DNA of 64,000 bases from JBBPZK01 sp965219175 (GTDB taxonomy: Bacteria > Actinomycetota > Rubrobacteria > Rubrobacterales > Rubrobacteraceae). Position numbers and translations under genes: made by a program. The notes under the pieces are model-generated. The model worked only from the letters and a program-made list of their open reading frames with translations. It was not told the origin of the DNA and did not search any database. The stretch spans positions 1,984,001 to 2,048,000 of the forward strand of contig CBDCNI010000001.1 of the NCBI GenBank assembly GCA_965219175.1, in the 5' to 3' direction. Of this stretch, positions 48,521-57,498 are shown piece by piece; within the stretch, counting starts at the first letter, position 1, and each line of letters begins with the position of its first letter.

Positions 48521-49693
48521 CTAGAAAGACCTCGGGAGGCCGAGGACGTGCTCACCTACGTAGGAGAGGATCAGGTTGGTGGATATGGGCGCGACCTGGA
48601 AGAGCCGGGTCTCCCGGAACTTGCGCTCTATGTCGTACTCCGTATCGTAACCATACCCGCCGTAGGTCTGCATCGCGACGTTGGCGGCCTCCCAGGCGGC
48701 ATCCGCAGCCAACAGCAAAGCCATGTTCGCCTCTGCCCCACACGGCTCACCTACGTCGAACAACTCGGCGGCCTTGAAGCGCATCAGGTCGGCGGCCTCC
48801 ACGTTTATGTGTGCCCTGCTTATTGGGAACTGGATCCCCTGGTTCTGCCCGATAGGGCGACCGAAGACCTCGCGATCCTTGGCCCTCCGCGTAGCCTTGT
48901 CCACGAACCATCGTCCGTTGCCGATACACTCGGCGGCGATGAGGATCCGCTCGGCGTTCATGCCGTCGAGGATGTAACGAAAGCCCTTGCCCTCCCCCCC
49001 GATCAGGGCGCTCGCCGGGACGCGCAGGTGCTCGAAGAGGAGCTCGTTGGTCTGGTTGTTTATCATGACGCGCCGGGGATTTACCGTGAGACCGTTGCCC
49101 ACAGCTTCGCGCAGGTCCAGCATGAAGACCGAGAGCCCATCAGACTTGCGCTTCACCTCATCGAGCGGCGTGGTGCGTGCCAGGAGGATCATGAAATCCG
49201 AGTGTAGGACGCGGGAGATGTAGATCTTGCGCCCGTTTATGACGTAGCCATCGCCCTCTTGAACAGCGGTCGTAGTCAACTGGGTGGTGTCGGTTCCGGC
49301 CTCGGGCTCGGTAACACCGAAGGCCTGCAGCCTCACCTCTCCGCTTGCCATCTTCGGCAGGTACTCTTTTTTCTGATCCTCGGAGCCGTGCCTCAGCAAG
49401 GTGCCCATCGTGTAGACCTGGGCGTGAGCGGGCTGGGCGTTGCCGCCGGAGCGGTTGATCTCTTCGAGGATGACCGAAGCCTGGGCGAGGTCCATTCCCA
49501 GTCCCCCATACTCCTCCGGGATCAGGGCGGCCAGATATCTCTTCTCGGTCATGACCCGGACGAACTCGTCGGGGTACTCACGTCTTGCGTCCAGCTCGCG
49601 CCAGTAGCTATCCAGGAAGTCTGCGCACACCTCGCGGACGCCGTGGCGCAAATCCTCGTGTGGATCTGCCTTCGTCACGTCAACCACGCTCAT
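48521..49693 (-). CDS. Acyl-CoA dehydrogenase
   Basis: The 390-aa flavoenzyme has the order typical of the family: N-terminal helical domain (LIPEEYGGLGMDLAQASVILEEI), FAD-binding strand domain (AFGVTEPEAGTDTTQLTTTAV, YISRVLHSDFMIL), and the C-terminal helices with QTYGGYGYDTEYDIERKFRETRLFQVAPIS. It oxidises an acyl-CoA to an enoyl-CoA. Its ATG overlaps the maoC stop by four bases (ATGA), so it is translationally coupled to that gene. Confidence 0.92.
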   Translation of the reverse strand: MSVVDVTKADPHEDLRHGVREVCADFLDSYWRELDARREYPDEFVRVMTEKRYLAALIPEEYGGLGMDLAQASVILEEINRSGGNAQPAHAQVYTMGTLLRHGSEDQKKEYLPKMASGEVRLQAFGVTEPEAGTDTTQLTTTAVQEGDGYVINGRKIYISRVLHSDFMILLARTTPLDEVKRKSDGLSVFMLDLREAVGNGLTVNPRRVMINNQTNELLFEHLRVPASALIGGEGKGFRYILDGMNAERILIAAECIGNGRWFVDKATRRAKDREVFGRPIGQNQGIQFPISRAHINVEAADLMRFKAAELFDVGEPCGAEANMALLLAADAAWEAANVAMQTYGGYGYDTEYDIERKFRETRLFQVAPISTNLILSYVGEHVLGLPRSF

Positions 49694-50196
49694 TCGGCGT
49701 CTCGCGGTGTGATCCTGGTGATCTCCGGGGCGTGACCATGACGGTAGACCATGATAGTGCGCTTGAAGGTGATCACGACCTCTCCATCCTGGTTGTAGCC
49801 GGTCGTCTTCACGGTGACGATTCCCACGTTCTGCCGGGAGCGAGACTCGCGCTTCTCAAGGACCTCGGACTGGGAGTAAATAGTATCTCCTTCGAAGACC
49901 GGCGCGGGAAGCCGTACCTCGTCCCATCCCAGGTTGGCGAACACGTTCTGCGAGACGTCCGTGACGCTCTGGCCGGTGACCAGCGCCAGCGTGAAAGTCG
50001 AGTCAACGAGCGGCTTGCCAAACTCGGTCTGCGAGGCGTAATTGTGGTCGAAGTGGATGGGAGCAGTGTTCTGCGAGAGCAGGGTAAACCAGATGTTGTC
50101 GGTAGTGGTGACCGTGCGCCCCAGGGGATGCTCGTAAACGTCGCCCACCTCGAAGTCCTCGAAGAAACGCCCCTTCCAGCCTTCTTTCACCGCCAT
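49690..50196 (-). CDS. MaoC-family dehydratase
   Basis: The 168-aa hot-dog protein has FFEDFEVGDVYEHPLGRTVTTTDNIWFTLLSQNTAPIHFDHNYA with the Asp/His hydratase motif, then PLVDSTFTLALVTGQSV and LGWDEVRLPAPVFEGDTIYSQSEVLEKRES. Such enzymes hydrate enoyl-CoAs. It leads the operon with acyl-CoA dehydrogenase and CoA-transferase, which suggests activation, oxidation and hydration of a branched or dicarboxylic acid. A palindrome lies 32 bases upstream. Confidence 0.9.
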   Translation of the reverse strand: MAVKEGWKGRFFEDFEVGDVYEHPLGRTVTTTDNIWFTLLSQNTAPIHFDHNYASQTEFGKPLVDSTFTLALVTGQSVTDVSQNVFANLGWDEVRLPAPVFEGDTIYSQSEVLEKRESRSRQNVGIVTVKTTGYNQDGEVVITFKRTIMVYRHGHAPEITRITPRDAE

Positions 50197-50227
50197 GAAT
50201 ATCCTTTCTCAGCCCGCGACGCGATAG

Positions 50228-50243
50228 CGATACGAAGGTATCG
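50228..50243 (-). promoter_or_regulatory. Palindrome upstream of the maoC-acd-caiB operon
   Basis: CGATAC (50228-50233), GAAG, GTATCG (50238-50243): a perfect 6-bp inverted repeat 32 bases ahead of the maoC ATG, suited to a dimeric repressor. The regulator is unknown. Confidence 0.4.
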
Positions 50244-50304
50244 TAACCCGAAGCAGATAAGACTTCACGTTTGCTCCGGCACATCCCGCGCTTCGTAATA
50301 CGGG

Positions 50305-51330
50305 CTATGACACCGGTATTCTATTCCCCTCCACGAGGAGAACCGGGCTCGCCCCGAGCAGATCCCGGAACGCCCTCAGGGACTCTAAAATCTCTCTCGG
50401 GCGAATGTGCTTCGTGATGAAGATGATCCGCGAACCGTGGTCATCGTCGGGCCACTCATCGAGATGTTCCGGCGGATGGATGATGTGCTGCACACCGTTC
50501 AGGACGACGGGTCCGTCCGCCCCGACATCCAGGAAACCTTTCACCCGCAATACACTCTCACCCCTGGAATGGAGCAACATGCTGAACCAGATCCCGAACG
50601 CCGTCCAGTCGATAGGACCGTCGAAAGTCACCGAAACGGAATGCGTATCTCCCACGTCGTGAGGCTCGATAGGTTTCTCCGGTATAGCTCCCGCCGCGCG
50701 CATTTCCATACCGCCCGGCCGGAAGAGGTCTCCAACGTCTATCTCCCCGAAGGCCGCCGTCAGGACCGAGGCGGACGGGTTCATCGTTGTCAGGCGTGAC
50801 AGCAGGTTCGGTACGGAGTCGGGCTCCGCTATATCGGTCTTGGTCACGACGATTTTGTCAGCCGCTGCTACCTGCTTGAGCGACTCCGGGTTACGGTCGA
50901 GGTGCAGGTTGCCGTTGACCGCGTCCACTGTGGTTAGGACGAGATCCACCGAGAAGTGGTGCTGCAACACGGGATCGGTGAAGATCGTATAGAGGATCGG
51001 GGCCGGGTCGGCGAGCCCCGTGGTCTCGACCACGATTCGGTCCAGTCGGAGGATCTCACCACTCTGGTCTTTGTCCAGAAGCTCCAGGAGCGCGCCGACT
51101 AGGTCCTCCCTGGTAGTGCAGCACACGCAACCGTTCCCGAGCAGGACCGTTCGCTCATCTACCCGGCGTAGGAGGTGGTGATCCAGGCCGACTTCACCAA
51201 ACTCGTTGACCAGAACAGCCGTGTTCGCCATCGATGGCTCCAATAGGACCTTCCCGAGCAGCGTGGTCTTACCGCTACCGAGGAAGCCGGTCACGATCGT
51301 CACCGGACGCCTGGCGTCTGTGTTGCCCAT
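50305..51330 (-). CDS. COG0523 (CobW/YjiA-type) GTPase, metallochaperone-like
   Basis: The 341-aa protein has the P-loop GFLGSGKTTLL, NEFGEVGLDHHLL, the metal-binding CxCC in GNGCVCCTTREDLVG, VVETTGLADPAPIL (switch II), and the TKTDIAEP guanine-specificity motif. The C-terminal CobW_C domain starts near HDVGDTHSVSVTFDGPI. The family delivers Zn, Co or other metals to client enzymes. It follows a small CxxC protein by four bases and the deacetylase gene upstream, so a zinc- or metal-dependent client there is plausible. Confidence 0.88.
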   Translation of the reverse strand: MGNTDARRPVTIVTGFLGSGKTTLLGKVLLEPSMANTAVLVNEFGEVGLDHHLLRRVDERTVLLGNGCVCCTTREDLVGALLELLDKDQSGEILRLDRIVVETTGLADPAPILYTIFTDPVLQHHFSVDLVLTTVDAVNGNLHLDRNPESLKQVAAADKIVVTKTDIAEPDSVPNLLSRLTTMNPSASVLTAAFGEIDVGDLFRPGGMEMRAAGAIPEKPIEPHDVGDTHSVSVTFDGPIDWTAFGIWFSMLLHSRGESVLRVKGFLDVGADGPVVLNGVQHIIHPPEHLDEWPDDDHGSRIIFITKHIRPREILESLRAFRDLLGASPVLLVEGNRIPVS

Positions 51331-51334
51331 GTCT

Positions 51335-51688
51335 CTACCCGCTATGCGCCGAGGACAGCGCCTCTTGCACGGCAGGGTCGAGTGGGTCGAGGGTCCGGCC
51401 CGCCAGCTTCGCCGCGGCGGGCCAGAGCTCACCGAGATGTTGGATGATCTTCGCGCCGCCCTTCCGGTCCCGGAGTATATATTTGCTCCCGCTCCAGTCC
51501 TCGACCCGGAGACCGTAACAACGCAGCACCTCGTTCGTCAGGGCCACCCTATGCAAGCGATCCCGTTTCCGGTCGCGCTGGTACTCTCCGGGATCGGCGC
51601 CGGGTCCGGAAGCCCGCGCCTGGTCCTCTATGTGACGGTCAGACCAGTGGGCCTGCGCCACGAAGTCCTGACCGCAAAGCACGCACAT
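51335..51688 (-). CDS. Small CxxC protein adjacent to the COG0523 GTPase
   Basis: I do not recognise a named family. The 117-aa protein begins MCVLCGQDF, so a CxxC pair lies at residues 2-5, followed by AHWSDRHIEDQ with two histidines. The rest is basic and polar (REYQRDRKRDRLHR-like), then YILRDRKGGAKIIQHLGELW. Cys and His content suggests metal binding. ATG 51688 follows GAGG. It is four bases from the COG0523 gene, which suggests it is a partner or client. Confidence 0.6.
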   Translation of the reverse strand: MCVLCGQDFVAQAHWSDRHIEDQARASGPGADPGEYQRDRKRDRLHRVALTNEVLRCYGLRVEDWSGSKYILRDRKGGAKIIQHLGELWPAAAKLAGRTLDPLDPAVQEALSSAHSG

Positions 51689-51719
51689 ACGGTTATCCTC
51701 GGAAAGCAGCCAACATAGC

Positions 51720-52649
51720 CTAGCTACCCTTGGGGGTAAAGGCTTCGGCGCCGGGGTCGTGGTTCGGCTCGGACCTCGGGTAACGCCGGGCGAAGTCGTC
51801 GGCGATGTCTTCCATCGGGGCCCAGCGTACACCCTCGTGACCGCTTATGTACTCGATCAGGCGTTCGAGCATCAAGAGAACCTGAGGCCTACCGGAAACG
51901 TCCGGGTGGATGGTCAGGCAGTACGTTGCGTAATCCATCTCCCTGTAGACCCAGTCGAACTGATCCCGCCACATCTCTTCTATGTCCCTGGGGTTGACGA
52001 AGCCGTGGGTGGCCGGAGAGGTCTTTATGAACATCATCGGTGGCAGGTCGTCGAGGTACCAGTTGCCGCCGATCTTGACGAGGTCTATCTCCTCACCACG
52101 CACCAGCGGCTTCATCCACTCGGCGGCGGGCTTGGAGTAGTCGATCTTGGTCCAACTGTCGCCCTTGCGGGCCCAGTAGGGCGTGAAATCCCGATGCTGC
52201 AAACTGTGATCGTACTTGTACCCGTACTCCAGCAACAGGTCGTTGGAGACGTTGGAGACTTCCCACCACGGCGCGACGTTACCCGCCGGCTGCTTACCGG
52301 TGAGATTCTCTATTAACTCTATGGCCTTCTCCAGCACGTCCCGCTCTTGCTGGGGCGTCATGGCGACCGGGTTTTCGTGAGAGTAGCCGTGGCTGCCGAT
52401 CTCGTGTCCGGCGTCGGCGACCATCTTTACCTGATCCGGGAAGGTCTCCATGGAGTGCCCAGGGATAAACCACGTCGCCCTTAGATCGTACCTGTCGAAG
52501 AGCTTCAAGAGCCGCGGTACGCCCACTTCCCCAGAGAACATACCCCGCGAGATGTCGTCCGGCGAATCCTCCCCACCGTAAGACCCGAGCCAACCAGCAA
52601 CCGCGTCGATATCTACTCCTATGGAGCAAAATATTTCTTTATCGGCCAT
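51720..52649 (-). CDS. Polysaccharide deacetylase family protein (PuuE/HpPgdA-like)
   Basis: The 309-aa protein has a NodB-type barrel: SIGVDIDAVAGWLGSYGG with metal-site Asp, LRATWFIPGHSMETFPDQVKMVADAGHEIGSHGYSHENPVAMT with the HxxxH pair, and late LTIHPDVSGRPQ. There is no signal peptide, which fits the cytosolic subgroup that includes allantoinase PuuE and other amidases acting on small N-C bonds. It lies divergent from asparaginase with weak operator-like sites between, so an amide substrate is likely. Confidence 0.85.
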   Translation of the reverse strand: MADKEIFCSIGVDIDAVAGWLGSYGGEDSPDDISRGMFSGEVGVPRLLKLFDRYDLRATWFIPGHSMETFPDQVKMVADAGHEIGSHGYSHENPVAMTPQQERDVLEKAIELIENLTGKQPAGNVAPWWEVSNVSNDLLLEYGYKYDHSLQHRDFTPYWARKGDSWTKIDYSKPAAEWMKPLVRGEEIDLVKIGGNWYLDDLPPMMFIKTSPATHGFVNPRDIEEMWRDQFDWVYREMDYATYCLTIHPDVSGRPQVLLMLERLIEYISGHEGVRWAPMEDIADDFARRYPRSEPNHDPGAEAFTPKGS

Positions 52650-52666
52650 TTATCCTGCCTTTCCCC

Positions 52667-52792
52667 TTTTGTCTGACCAAAGCCATTGTACAGCAACCTC
52701 ATATCCAGTCTCAATACCCACCAGGGTACTCCGTTGCCGACGGCAGGTTTGCCCGGCGTCTCTACTATCGGTAAGATTATTGTCAGACTAAT
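52667..52792. promoter_or_regulatory. Divergent promoter region with two operator-like sites
   Basis: TTTTGTCTGACCAAA (52667-52681) and TATTGTCAGACTAAT (52778-52792) both have the core TTGTC-N-GAC-N-AA seen, in fuller form, at 53917 and 60632. They lie in front of the deacetylase (minus) and asparaginase (plus) genes. Each has imperfect symmetry, so binding is uncertain. Confidence 0.35.
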
Positions 52793-52830
52793 TAGGGATG
52801 TTGGAAAATACGGTGGTACGAGGAGGAACT

Positions 52831-53823
52831 GTGGCGCTTCCGAAAATAGCGGTTCTATCGCTTGGGGGGACCATCTCGTCGACGGATTCCGGAGGGAAAG
52901 GCGTCGAGCCGACGTTGACGGGAGAGGCATTGGTCGCGGACGTACCCGAGATAGCGGAGATCGCCGAGGTTTCGGCAGTCTCGTTCCGGCAGGCGGCATC
53001 GGGAGAGCTCACGGTAGACGACCTGGTCGAGCTTGCGGCGGAGATCACGCGCCGCATAGACAGTGGCGCCGGCGGGGCCGTGGTCACGCAGGGTACCGAC
53101 ACCATAGAAGAGACTGCTTTCGTGCTGGACGTGCTGGTGGATCGCGCCGCCCCGGTCGTGGTGACGGGAGCCATGCGCAACCCGACGCTTCCAGGGGCCG
53201 ACGGACCGGCGAACCTTCTGGCTTCGATCCAGGTGGCCGCGAGCGAAGCCGCCCGCGGGCTCGGCGCCCTCGTGGTCCTGAACGACGAGATACACGCCGC
53301 GCGCTTCGTGCGTAAAACCCACACACAGAGCCCGGCGACATTCCGCTCGGATCCGGTCGGTCCGGTCGGTTGGATCTCCGAAGGAACGCCAAGGATAGCG
53401 CTGCGTCCGGTGGGACAGCGAAAAGTCGCGCTTACCGGAGACAAGCGCGATTATCCCGTGGCCCTGCTCACTGTCACCCTGGGCGATGACGGGAGACTCC
53501 TTCCCGAGATAGAGCGTCACGGATACGCCGGCCTAGTGATAGAAGCCCTGGGCGGCGGCCACGTGCCTTCCGTCATGGTGAAATCCTTGGAAAATTTGGC
53601 CCAAAAGATACCGGTCGTGCTCGCTTCGCGCACCGGTAGCGGCGAGGCTCTGCGCTCGACTTACGGCTTCCCCGGCTCGGAGACCGACCTGCTGGAGCGC
53701 GGCCTCATAAACGCCGGCCCCCTGGATGGTCTAAAGGCCCGATTACTACTCGCACTGCTACTCGGGGCCGGAGCAAACAGAGAAGAGATAGAAGCCTCTT
53801 TCGATCCCCCACCTGACGAATAG
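52831..53823 (+). CDS. L-asparaginase (type I/II family)
   Basis: The 330-aa amidohydrolase has IAVLSLGGTISSTDS with the first catalytic Thr, VVTQGTDTIEETAF with the Thr-Asp catalytic pair, and PVVVTGAMRNPTLPGADGPANLLASI. It should hydrolyse asparagine or a related amide to aspartate and ammonia. There is no signal peptide, so it is cytoplasmic. GTG 52831 follows AGGAGGAA closely; an ATG 33 bases upstream is less well placed. It is divergent from the deacetylase-like gene and stands ahead of the amidase operon. Confidence 0.9.
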   Translation: MALPKIAVLSLGGTISSTDSGGKGVEPTLTGEALVADVPEIAEIAEVSAVSFRQAASGELTVDDLVELAAEITRRIDSGAGGAVVTQGTDTIEETAFVLDVLVDRAAPVVVTGAMRNPTLPGADGPANLLASIQVAASEAARGLGALVVLNDEIHAARFVRKTHTQSPATFRSDPVGPVGWISEGTPRIALRPVGQRKVALTGDKRDYPVALLTVTLGDDGRLLPEIERHGYAGLVIEALGGGHVPSVMVKSLENLAQKIPVVLASRTGSGEALRSTYGFPGSETDLLERGLINAGPLDGLKARLLLALLLGAGANREEIEASFDPPPDE

Positions 53824-53916
53824 ATACCATCCGGCAATTCGTCGCCCGGACGTTCTCTCCCCCAAAGTAAACAGCCGCTGCAGACTGAAATAGAGTCCAG
53901 ACCTTCACGCTAGGCT

Positions 53917-53951
53917 ATTTGTTTGACAAATCAAAAGTTCGTCGTTAGAGT
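53917..53951 (+). promoter_or_regulatory. Operator overlapping -35 of the cyclase-amidase operon
   Basis: ATTTGTTTGACAAAT (53917-53931) has perfect 6-bp arms, ATTTGT and ACAAAT, around a 3-bp centre. It contains TTGACA (53923-53928), followed after 17 bases by TAGAGT (53946-53951), a good -35/-10 pair. Its reverse complement occurs exactly at 60632-60646. GntR-family repressors commonly bind such short palindromes; this one should block RNA polymerase. Confidence 0.75.
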
Positions 53952-54008
53952 GACTAGCGTCCGCATCTGGATTCGACGGGGAACAGTCTCCGCCAAAAGG
54001 AGGTTGGA

Positions 54009-54707
54009 GTGAAAAGGGTAGTAGATCTCTCTCTAGTCATGACCGACAACATGCCGGCGCACAAGTTGTTTCAGAGCCCGGTGATACTGCCGGCCCTGTC
54101 GCACGAGCAGACGAAAAGCTTCGGGATGGGCGTACCCGAGGACAGGATGACCTTCGCCACCAACTTCCTCGGGATGCTGGATCACGTCGGCACCCACGTC
54201 GACGCCTTGTACCACACCAACCCGAGTGGAGCCCCGGTCGATGAGATGCCGCTTGAGATGTTCTTCGGCAAGGCGGTCTGCTTCGAACTAACCCACATAC
54301 CGGACCTGGGTGAGATAGGGGTGGAGGACCTTGAAGACGCCGAGGAGAAGTGCGGCGTCCAGGTCGACGGCCACATCGTGCTCCTCAACACCGGCCTCCA
54401 CAAACGCCACTACCCGGACCCCGAAGTGGTGCGGAGTAACCCGGGCCTTACCGCAGAGGCTACCCACTGGCTCGCCGACCGCGGCTCCAAGGCGCACGGC
54501 GTCGAAGGACCCTCGACCGACATGCCCAGCAACGACCTCTTCCCCAGCCACCGCGTCTGTCGGGATCGGGGCATCTTCCATTGGGAGTGGCTCGTGAACC
54601 TGGAAGAGCTGGTCGGCAAGGGTGAGTTCACGTTCTACGGGGCGCCGCTGCTCGTAAAGGGCGGCAGCGGCTCGCCGGTCAGGGCCTTCGCCGTCCTCGA
54701 CGAGTGA
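54009..54707 (+). CDS. Cyclase family protein (kynurenine formamidase-like)
   Basis: The 232-aa metal-dependent hydrolase starts VVDLSLVMTDNMPAHKLF and has the family's zinc motif LDHVGTHVDALYH (HxGTHxDxxxH), with Ala where Pro is usual, and HIVLLNTGLHKRHY and VEGPSTDMPS. Members cleave N-formylkynurenine, isatin or other lactam/amide bonds. GTG 54009 follows AAAGGAGG. First gene of an operon with an amidase and an M20 hydrolase. Confidence 0.85.
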   Translation: MKRVVDLSLVMTDNMPAHKLFQSPVILPALSHEQTKSFGMGVPEDRMTFATNFLGMLDHVGTHVDALYHTNPSGAPVDEMPLEMFFGKAVCFELTHIPDLGEIGVEDLEDAEEKCGVQVDGHIVLLNTGLHKRHYPDPEVVRSNPGLTAEATHWLADRGSKAHGVEGPSTDMPSNDLFPSHRVCRDRGIFHWEWLVNLEELVGKGEFTFYGAPLLVKGGSGSPVRAFAVLDE

Positions 54708-54734
54708 CCGGGACTCCGGGAGCGCTTCGCTATT

Positions 54735-56132
54735 ATGGGTGACGACAACTACGCTACCGCGCGAGAGATACGAGCCGCTATCGTCAAGAAAGAGGTCTCC
54801 GCGACCGAGGTCATGACCGAGACTCTCTCCCGGATGGAGGCTGCGGAGCCTACGCTCAACGCCTTCGTCACGCCGATGCCCGAGCAGGCAATGGAAGCCG
54901 CGAGGGCCGCGGATGAAGCCCTGGCCGGAGGAGAAGAGCCGGGGCCGTTGCACGGCGTCCCGATCTCCGTGAAGGACCTGATCAACGTCCAGGGTATAAG
55001 GACCACGTTCGGCTCGCGCACCATGGAGAACAACGTGGCCGATTCCGACGCGCCGGCGGTCGAACGGGTCAGGGCTGCGGGAGCTTGCATCATAGGCAAG
55101 ACCACGACGACCGAGTTCGGGTGCAAAGCGGGAGGCGGGGACAGCCCGGTTTCGGGTGTAACGCGAAACCCCTGGGATACATCCAGGACTACCGGCGGCT
55201 CCAGCGCGGGCGCGGCGGCCTCGGTGGCGGCCGGGGTGACGCCCTTCGCGCTCGGCACCGACGGTGGCGGCTCCATACGCATCCCCGCCTCTCTTTGCGG
55301 CGTCTTCGGGATGAAGGCGCAGTTCGGGAGGGTGCCCGTCTTCCCGACAAGCGCCACGCCGACGCTCGGGCACGTCTGTTCCATGGCGCGCTCGGTGCGG
55401 GACGCGGCAGTGCTGCTCGGTGTGATCTCCGGCTTCGACGACCGGGATCCCGCCAGCGTCTCCGAACAGATACCGGACTACCTCGCCGCCTGTGATGCTC
55501 CGGTAGAAGGTATGCGCGTCGCCTGGAGCCCCACCCTAGGCTACGCCAGGCCCACCCGCGAGGTGCTGGAGGTCGTCGAGGGCGCGGTCAAAGTATTCGA
55601 AGACTTCGGATGCACGGTAGATCTGGTAGAGGGGGTGATGGAAGATCCGGTGGACGTGTGGACGGCCGAGTTCTACGCCGGCGCCGGAACGAGGCTCAAG
55701 AGCGCGCTCCGAAACTCGCGTGAACTCCTGGACCCCGCCGTGGCCGACATACTCGAAGACGCCCTCAAGGGGACGGTTGAAGAGTACTACGCCCAGGTCT
55801 TCGCGAGGTACGAGCTGAGGGAGAAGGTGCGCCGGTTCTTCGAGTCCTACGACTTGTTGCTAACGCCGACCTTGCCGGTGACGGCCTTCGGGGCCGGAGT
55901 AAACGTGCCGCCGGAGCTACCAGAGCGCAACATCGTCTCCTGGGTCTACTACACTTATCCGTTCAACCTGACCGGTAATCCAGCCGCCTCGATCCCCTGC
56001 GGGTTCACCGGAGACGGTCTGCCCGTCGGCCTGCAGATGGTGACGGGCACGAACCGCGAGACAGATCTGCTGCGTGCCGCGGCGGCCTTCGAGGAGGCGC
56101 GTCCCTGGACGCACGTCGTTCCCGGTCTGTAG
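54735..56132 (+). CDS. Amidase signature family enzyme
   Basis: The 465-aa protein has the Ser-cisSer-Lys triad sites: ISVKDLINVQG (Lys), TTGGSSAGAAASVAAG (cis-Ser) and LGTDGGGSIRIPASLCGVFGMK (nucleophile Ser). It hydrolyses an amide to acid and ammonia. The gene lies 27 bases after the cyclase gene and 29 before the M20 hydrolase, all under the operator at 53917. Confidence 0.92.
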   Translation: MGDDNYATAREIRAAIVKKEVSATEVMTETLSRMEAAEPTLNAFVTPMPEQAMEAARAADEALAGGEEPGPLHGVPISVKDLINVQGIRTTFGSRTMENNVADSDAPAVERVRAAGACIIGKTTTTEFGCKAGGGDSPVSGVTRNPWDTSRTTGGSSAGAAASVAAGVTPFALGTDGGGSIRIPASLCGVFGMKAQFGRVPVFPTSATPTLGHVCSMARSVRDAAVLLGVISGFDDRDPASVSEQIPDYLAACDAPVEGMRVAWSPTLGYARPTREVLEVVEGAVKVFEDFGCTVDLVEGVMEDPVDVWTAEFYAGAGTRLKSALRNSRELLDPAVADILEDALKGTVEEYYAQVFARYELREKVRRFFESYDLLLTPTLPVTAFGAGVNVPPELPERNIVSWVYYTYPFNLTGNPAASIPCGFTGDGLPVGLQMVTGTNRETDLLRAAAAFEEARPWTHVVPGL

Positions 56133-56161
56133 TCAGAACCGGAAAAGAAGGGAGAATAACC

Positions 56162-57418
56162 ATGGCGGCCAGATCCTTGACTATAGACCGCGTGAAGAGT
56201 ACGGAGAGGATAAGGCGCGATATAGAGACCCTCGCCGGTCCCGACTATACGCGCTCTTCTGAAGCGATCCGGCGCTACGCCTACACGCCCGAGTACCGCA
56301 ACACCCTAGACTACTTTATCGGAGAGCTGGAAGCTCTGGGCTTCGAGCACTACGAGGACCCCGTCGGCACGCTCGTCGCCCGGAACCGCCCGGCGGGCGA
56401 GAAGGTGTTCGGCCTCGGCTCCCACTGCGACTCGAACCGCAACGGCGGTAAGTACGACGGCACGATGGGCGTCGCCGCGGCCCTGGAAGTCTGCCGCCTC
56501 AACGAGGAGCTACACCTCGACCTTCCGCTCCAGCTCATCTCTTTCCTGGAAGAGGAAGGTTCGGGCTTCGGCCAGATGCTGCTGGGAAGCCGCATAGTGG
56601 CGCAAAGGACGACCGAGCAAGAACTGCGCGAGGAGTTCCGCGCGACAGACGACGGGCGCAGCTTTTGGGAGCATGCGGAGGAGGCCGGTTACGAGCCGGG
56701 ACGCTGGCGAGACTCGGCCCGCATCCTCGATGACCTCTCCGGTTGGATCGAGCTACACATCGAGCAGGCGCGCGTGCTCCAGGATACGGATAACCGCATC
56801 GGGGTCGTCGGCGCCATCGCAGGCTACGTCCACGCCGACATTACGGTGCACGGCCGAGGCGACCACGCCGGGGCAACCCCCATGGACTTCCGCCAGGATG
56901 CCGGCCTGGTCATGGCCGAGTGCATGCTGGAGCTGGAGCGCCTCGCGAAAGAAGCAGGCAACGGTACGGTCGGAACAGTCGGGGAGATCGAACTTAGCCC
57001 GAACTTGATCAACGCCGTCCCAGGCGAGGCCCGCTTCTCGCTCGATATCCGTGGGGTGAACGAGGAAAGCTTCCACGGCGTCGCCCGCGATATCGCCGCA
57101 TTCGCGCGGGAGGCCGCAGAGAAACGAGGCATGAACGCCGCGTATTCGCAGCGTCAGGCACTGCCGGTGACGCCACTGGACCAGCGGGTGGTAAACGCAC
57201 TGGAGTCAGCGGCCGAGGCGAGCGGCGAACCGTACGCGTCGATGAACTCCGGCGCGGCCCACGACACCATGAGCATCGCCGAACGTGTCCCGAGCGCGAT
57301 GGTATTCGTCCCCTGCAAGGACGGCATCAGCCACGCGCCGGAGGAGGACGCAGACCCGGCGGATGCGGCTCTGGGAGCAGAGGTCATGCTCAACGCCGTA
57401 AGAACCCTCACCAGATAG
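56162..57418 (+). CDS. M20 family carbamoylase/allantoate amidohydrolase-type enzyme
   Basis: The 418-aa metalloenzyme has FGLGSHCDSNRNGGKYDGTMGVAAALEV (metal His and Asp), LEEEGSGFGQMLLGSR (bridging Glu), IELHIEQARVL, and GDHAGATPMDFRQDA, which define the hydantoinase/carbamoylase branch of M20. These enzymes remove ureido or carbamoyl groups from amino acids or allantoate. With the cyclase and amidase it suggests stepwise opening and hydrolysis of a cyclic amide or ureide. Confidence 0.9.
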   Translation: MAARSLTIDRVKSTERIRRDIETLAGPDYTRSSEAIRRYAYTPEYRNTLDYFIGELEALGFEHYEDPVGTLVARNRPAGEKVFGLGSHCDSNRNGGKYDGTMGVAAALEVCRLNEELHLDLPLQLISFLEEEGSGFGQMLLGSRIVAQRTTEQELREEFRATDDGRSFWEHAEEAGYEPGRWRDSARILDDLSGWIELHIEQARVLQDTDNRIGVVGAIAGYVHADITVHGRGDHAGATPMDFRQDAGLVMAECMLELERLAKEAGNGTVGTVGEIELSPNLINAVPGEARFSLDIRGVNEESFHGVARDIAAFAREAAEKRGMNAAYSQRQALPVTPLDQRVVNALESAAEASGEPYASMNSGAAHDTMSIAERVPSAMVFVPCKDGISHAPEEDADPADAALGAEVMLNAVRTLTR

Positions 57419-57498
57419 CCGGGGAGAAAAGGCCGTAGACGAGATCGGTCAGACCTTCGTTGGGGACGGCGCCGAGAAGAGGAAGATCTCTACCTGAT

